From an uncultured Bacteroidota bacterium (GTDB taxonomy: Bacteria; Bacteroidota; Bacteroidia; Bacteroidales; P3), in contig CADAWR010000002.1 in assembly GCA_902791695.1 (NCBI GenBank), forward strand, positions 62,001-126,000: a stretch of 64,000 nucleotides of DNA, given 5' to 3'. Below the pieces are notes generated by a model. That model made no database searches. It saw only the letters and a program-made list of their open reading frames with translations, and was not told the DNA's origin. Below are positions 61,431 through 64,000 of this stretch, one piece after another (the first letter of the stretch is position 1; the number at the start of each line of letters is the position of its first letter). Made by a program: the position numbers and the translations under genes.

Positions 61431-61988
61431 ATGAAGAATATTGTCATTTTTGGAGCCCCCGGTGCCGGCAAAGGTACCCAGAGCGACTTCATAGTGGAGC
61501 ACTACGGTCTGACGCACGTATCGACCGGTGACCTGCTGCGCAAGGAGATTGCCGACCAGACCGAACTGGGCAAGCGCATCAAGAGCATTATGGATGCCGG
61601 TCAGCTGGTGAGCGACGACATAGTCATCGAGATGATGGACAAGGCCATCGCCAACGACACCAAAGGCATGCTCTTCGACGGCTTCCCCCGCACGGTAGCA
61701 CAGGCCGAAGTGCTCGACAAGCTGCTGGCCAAATATGGCCGCGAGCTCACCTGCATGGTGCAACTCGAGGTGCCGAAGGACGAGCTGATGCGCCGTCTGC
61801 TGGAGCGCGCCAAGATACAGGGCCGCGCCGACGACAACGAGGCCACCATCAACAACCGTCTGCAGGAATACAACAGCAAGACCAAGCCCGTGGCCGACTA
61901 CTACGCCGCCCAGGGCAAGCAGAAACTCATCGACGGCCTCGGCACAATCGAGGACATCGCCGCCCGCATCCGCCAGGCCATCGGTTGA
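61431..61988 (+). CDS. adk: Adenylate kinase
   Basis: 185 residues. P-loop GAPGAGKGTQ at residues 8-17, AMP-binding VSTGDLLRKEI and DGFPRT are present. The short-form LID (RADDNEATINNRLQEY) lacks the zinc-binding insertion of longer enzymes. It balances AMP, ADP and ATP. It follows the FKBP lipoprotein gene after 12 bases; a hairpin follows the gene. Confidence 0.96.
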   Translation: MKNIVIFGAPGAGKGTQSDFIVEHYGLTHVSTGDLLRKEIADQTELGKRIKSIMDAGQLVSDDIVIEMMDKAIANDTKGMLFDGFPRTVAQAEVLDKLLAKYGRELTCMVQLEVPKDELMRRLLERAKIQGRADDNEATINNRLQEYNSKTKPVADYYAAQGKQKLIDGLGTIEDIAARIRQAIG

Positions 61989-62010
61989 TGCATATAATCA
62001 AGGGCAAAAC

Positions 62011-62042
62011 AAATGCCTGCACTGGAGACGGTGCAGGCATTT
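62011..62042 (+). terminator. Hairpin after adk
   Basis: A 12-bp perfect stem (62011-62022 with 62031-62042) with an 8-base loop, 22 bases past the adk stop. The T tract is only three bases, so termination may be partial. Confidence 0.7.
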
Positions 62043-62057
62043 CTAAAGCACAATGCT

Positions 62058-62624
62058 ATGAAATCCCTCCTTGCAGGAACGCTTCTTCTTTGCATAACGA
62101 GCCTTGCCGCAATGACATTGGCCAAGTGCAACAAAGACAGCGGACACCCAGTCAAACACGACTGGCCTGCCGACACTGCCCACCACGAAGGCTATGTCGA
62201 CCTGGGACTTATCAGTATGACATTGTGGAAGAGTAACAACGAAATCAACCCTGCCGACACCAATAACCTGTTCACCTACGACGAAGCGGTCGCTCTCTTC
62301 GGCAACCAACTCCCTACCATGATGCAGTTCCAAGAGTTAATGCGTTCGTGCCATTGGCAATGGATTAGCGTGGGCTTCTATAGAGTAACCGGACCGAGTG
62401 GGAGATACATCATACTGCCAGCTGCCGGCAGCCGCGACTGCAATGGAAACTACGCATACAATAGAACCTACGGCTTTTACTGGTCCTCTACTCCCGACGG
62501 GGACACGAAAGCATGGTACCTGAACTTCTATTCTAACGAGATACTCATGTACAACTACAACCGATGCTACGCCAACTCCGTCAGGCTCGTCAAAAATGAA
62601 CAGGATAATCAACATAAACAATGA
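62058..62624 (+). CDS. FISUMP-domain-like exported protein of unknown function
   Basis: 188 residues. A signal sequence ends around LAKC. The rest shows [38 protein letters not shown] and YANSVRLVK, the pattern of Fibrobacter-succinogenes-major-paralogue (FISUMP) domains, a secreted lectin-like fold seen in many Bacteroidetes proteins. The ATG at 62058 lies 15 bases after the adk hairpin, and the stop overlaps the obgE start (ATGA). Placement between adk and obgE is unusual. Confidence 0.75.
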   Translation: MKSLLAGTLLLCITSLAAMTLAKCNKDSGHPVKHDWPADTAHHEGYVDLGLISMTLWKSNNEINPADTNNLFTYDEAVALFGNQLPTMMQFQELMRSCHWQWISVGFYRVTGPSGRYIILPAAGSRDCNGNYAYNRTYGFYWSSTPDGDTKAWYLNFYSNEILMYNYNRCYANSVRLVKNEQDNQHKQ

Positions 62625-63616
62625 CATCCAACTTTGTAGACTACGTTAAAATACTTGTCCGTTCGGGCAAGGGCGGCGCCGGAAGCGCCCACCTGCTGAG
62701 GGTGAAGTACAACGCCAAAGCCGGTCCCGACGGTGGCGACGGCGGCCGTGGCGGCCACGTGATACTGCGCGGCACCACGCAGCGCTGGACGCTATTACAC
62801 CTGAAGTACACCAAACACGTAATTGCCGAAGACGGCGAACACGGCGGCGAGAACCTCTGCACCGGCCGCACCGGTAAAGACCAAGTGCTGGAAGTGCCGC
62901 TGGGATGCGTCTGCCGCGATGCGGAGAGTGGCGAAGTGCTGGGCGAAGTGACCGAAGAGGGACAGGAGCTCATCATCGCCAAAGGCGGACGCGGTGGTTT
63001 GGGCAACGACCACTTCAAGAGCGCCACCAACCAGACACCGCGCTATGCGCAGCCCGGTGAACCCGCCGAAGAACGTTGGGTAATCATTGAGCTAAAAGTG
63101 TTGGCCGACGTGGGATTGGTGGGCTTCCCGAATGCCGGCAAAAGCACATTCCTCAGTGTGGTGAGTGCCGCCAAGCCGGAGATTGCCGACTACCCCTTCA
63201 CCACCCTGGTTCCGAATCTTGGCATTGTGAAATACCGCGACGACAAGTCGTTCTGCATAGCCGACATACCAGGCATCATTGAGGGTGCCGCCGAAGGTAA
63301 GGGTTTAGGGTTGCGTTTTTTGCGTCACATAGAGCGCAACTCGATACTGCTGTTCATGGTTAGCTGTGAGCAATTGGAGATTGCAAAAGAGTATCATGTG
63401 CTGCTCGACGAGCTGAAGAAGTACAACCCAGAACTGCTCGACAAGCAACGTATTCTGGCTGTAACCAAGTGCGACATGATGGACGAAGAGATGCAGAAGC
63501 AGCTGAAGCGCAGACTGCCAAAGGGCGTGGAAAGCGTGTTCATCAGCGCCGTGAGCGGACAGAATATAGACGTGCTTAAAGACATGATATACAGGAAGCT
63601 TACCGCTGATGCTTGA
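62621..63616 (+). CDS. obgE: GTPase ObgE
   Basis: 331 residues. The glycine-rich Obg fold (about 1-160) has [15 protein letters not shown] and [13 protein letters not shown]. The G domain has P-loop GFPNAGKST near residue 170, switch [18 protein letters not shown] and the TKCD guanine motif. It takes part in 50S ribosome assembly and growth control. It lacks the extra C-terminal domain of longer Obg proteins. Confidence 0.95.
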   Translation: MTSNFVDYVKILVRSGKGGAGSAHLLRVKYNAKAGPDGGDGGRGGHVILRGTTQRWTLLHLKYTKHVIAEDGEHGGENLCTGRTGKDQVLEVPLGCVCRDAESGEVLGEVTEEGQELIIAKGGRGGLGNDHFKSATNQTPRYAQPGEPAEERWVIIELKVLADVGLVGFPNAGKSTFLSVVSAAKPEIADYPFTTLVPNLGIVKYRDDKSFCIADIPGIIEGAAEGKGLGLRFLRHIERNSILLFMVSCEQLEIAKEYHVLLDELKKYNPELLDKQRILAVTKCDMMDEEMQKQLKRRLPKGVESVFISAVSGQNIDVLKDMIYRKLTADA

Positions 63617-64000
63617 GACACTCAACAATCTGGACACACAATGGTTCTGGTGGATCAACAGCCATCACTGCACGGCGATGGACTGGGTGATGTGGTCGTT
63701 GAGCCAGCATTGGTGTATGGCGGCAGTGATTGTTCTTGCCTTCTGCCTGTTGACGCTGCGCTATGAACCACGCCGCTGGTGGGTTGTATTGATAGGCATT
63801 GCGCTGTGCTTCCTTCTTGCCGACCAGGGCAGCGTGCAGCTGTTCAAGAACACTGTAGGCCGACTGCGCCCTTGCCACGCGCTGGAAGATGTCCGCATGT
63901 TCCGCACTGGCTGTGGCGGACAATACGGCTTTGTAAGTTCACATGCCGCCAATATGTTCGCCGTAGCCATGTTTCTGATGCTACGCTATTGGAAGCGTGT
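63609..64000 (+). CDS. PAP2-family phosphatase, truncated by window edge
   Basis: The first 130 codons are visible. Hydrophobic segments alternate with phosphatase motifs: [10 protein letters not shown] (the KxxxxxxRP motif) and SSHAAN (compare the PSGH motif). The third motif lies beyond the edge. Such integral-membrane phosphatases act on lipid phosphates, including undecaprenyl diphosphate and lipid A intermediates. The start overlaps the obgE stop by eight bases, so it is translationally coupled. Confidence 0.85.
   Translation, partial: MLETLNNLDTQWFWWINSHHCTAMDWVMWSLSQHWCMAAVIVLAFCLLTLRYEPRRWWVVLIGIALCFLLADQGSVQLFKNTVGRLRPCHALEDVRMFRTGCGGQYGFVSSHAANMFAVAMFLMLRYWKR

Overview
The window looks like a chromosomal segment of an anaerobic, fairly GC-rich Bacteroidales (phylum Bacteroidota). 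Support comes from the Bacteroidetes -7 promoter box (TAnnTTTG, mostly TATCTTTGC or TATATTTGC) in front of at least fifteen transcription units, the near absence of Shine-Dalgarno sequences, many short lipoproteins, C-terminal sorting domains of the type IX secretion system (T9SS), and the gene content: anaerobic NrdD/NrdG, pyruvate phosphate dikinase, ATP-type PEP carboxykinase and [FeFe]-hydrogenase proteins. I do not commit to a genus. Almost all of the window is core genome. The exception is the left edge.

Layout. 1-1600: an AT-rich, edge-truncated KAP-family P-loop ATPase with membrane segments, then a gene-free stretch holding 11-bp tandem repeats. 1600-5450: nitroreductase, a lipoprotein, and nrdG/nrdD behind an adenosylcobalamin riboswitch. 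5850-12010: proline/P5C dehydrogenase, a lipoprotein, and two secreted peptidases (M28, and M14 with a T9SS tail). 12460-17675: truB-uppP-DUF3098-ftsX, dnaN, dapD. 17768-27387: ftcD, prfB, the SRP RNA, priA, dxs, an acyl-ACP thioesterase. 27389-33163: argS, clpC, an ATP-grasp protein. 33221-46799: one long co-directional run, ppdK - [2Fe-2S] protein - sensory hydrogenase HydS - PP2C phosphatase - monomeric [FeFe]-hydrogenase - pckA - LRR protein - gcvP (gcvP interrupted by a frameshift). 46903-52046: xerD, mtgA, then gapA-fabG-btuF-like-FKBP. 52502-58558: a six-gene minus-strand operon from an OmpR-type regulator to an S9 peptidase. 58921-64000: a DHH phosphoesterase fused in frame to an FKBP lipoprotein, a second FKBP lipoprotein, adk, a FISUMP-like protein, obgE and a truncated PAP2 phosphatase.

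How it fits together. The PEP/pyruvate node (ppdK, pckA, gapA), putative H2 sensing and hydrogen metabolism, and glycine/histidine/proline catabolism suit a fermenting gut-type anaerobe. Cobalamin appears twice: as the probable ligand that shuts off the B12-independent class III ribonucleotide reductase, and as the likely cargo of the BtuF-like binding protein.

The least explained structure is in the intergenic DNA. Six copies of a palindromic repeat built from 11-bp modules lie only at points where gene orientation switches. A two-hairpin 3' element is shared by truB and an FKBP gene. Period-7 and 45-bp repeats have expanded inside the truB reading frame, and a period-7 array separates two hydrogenase-cluster genes.
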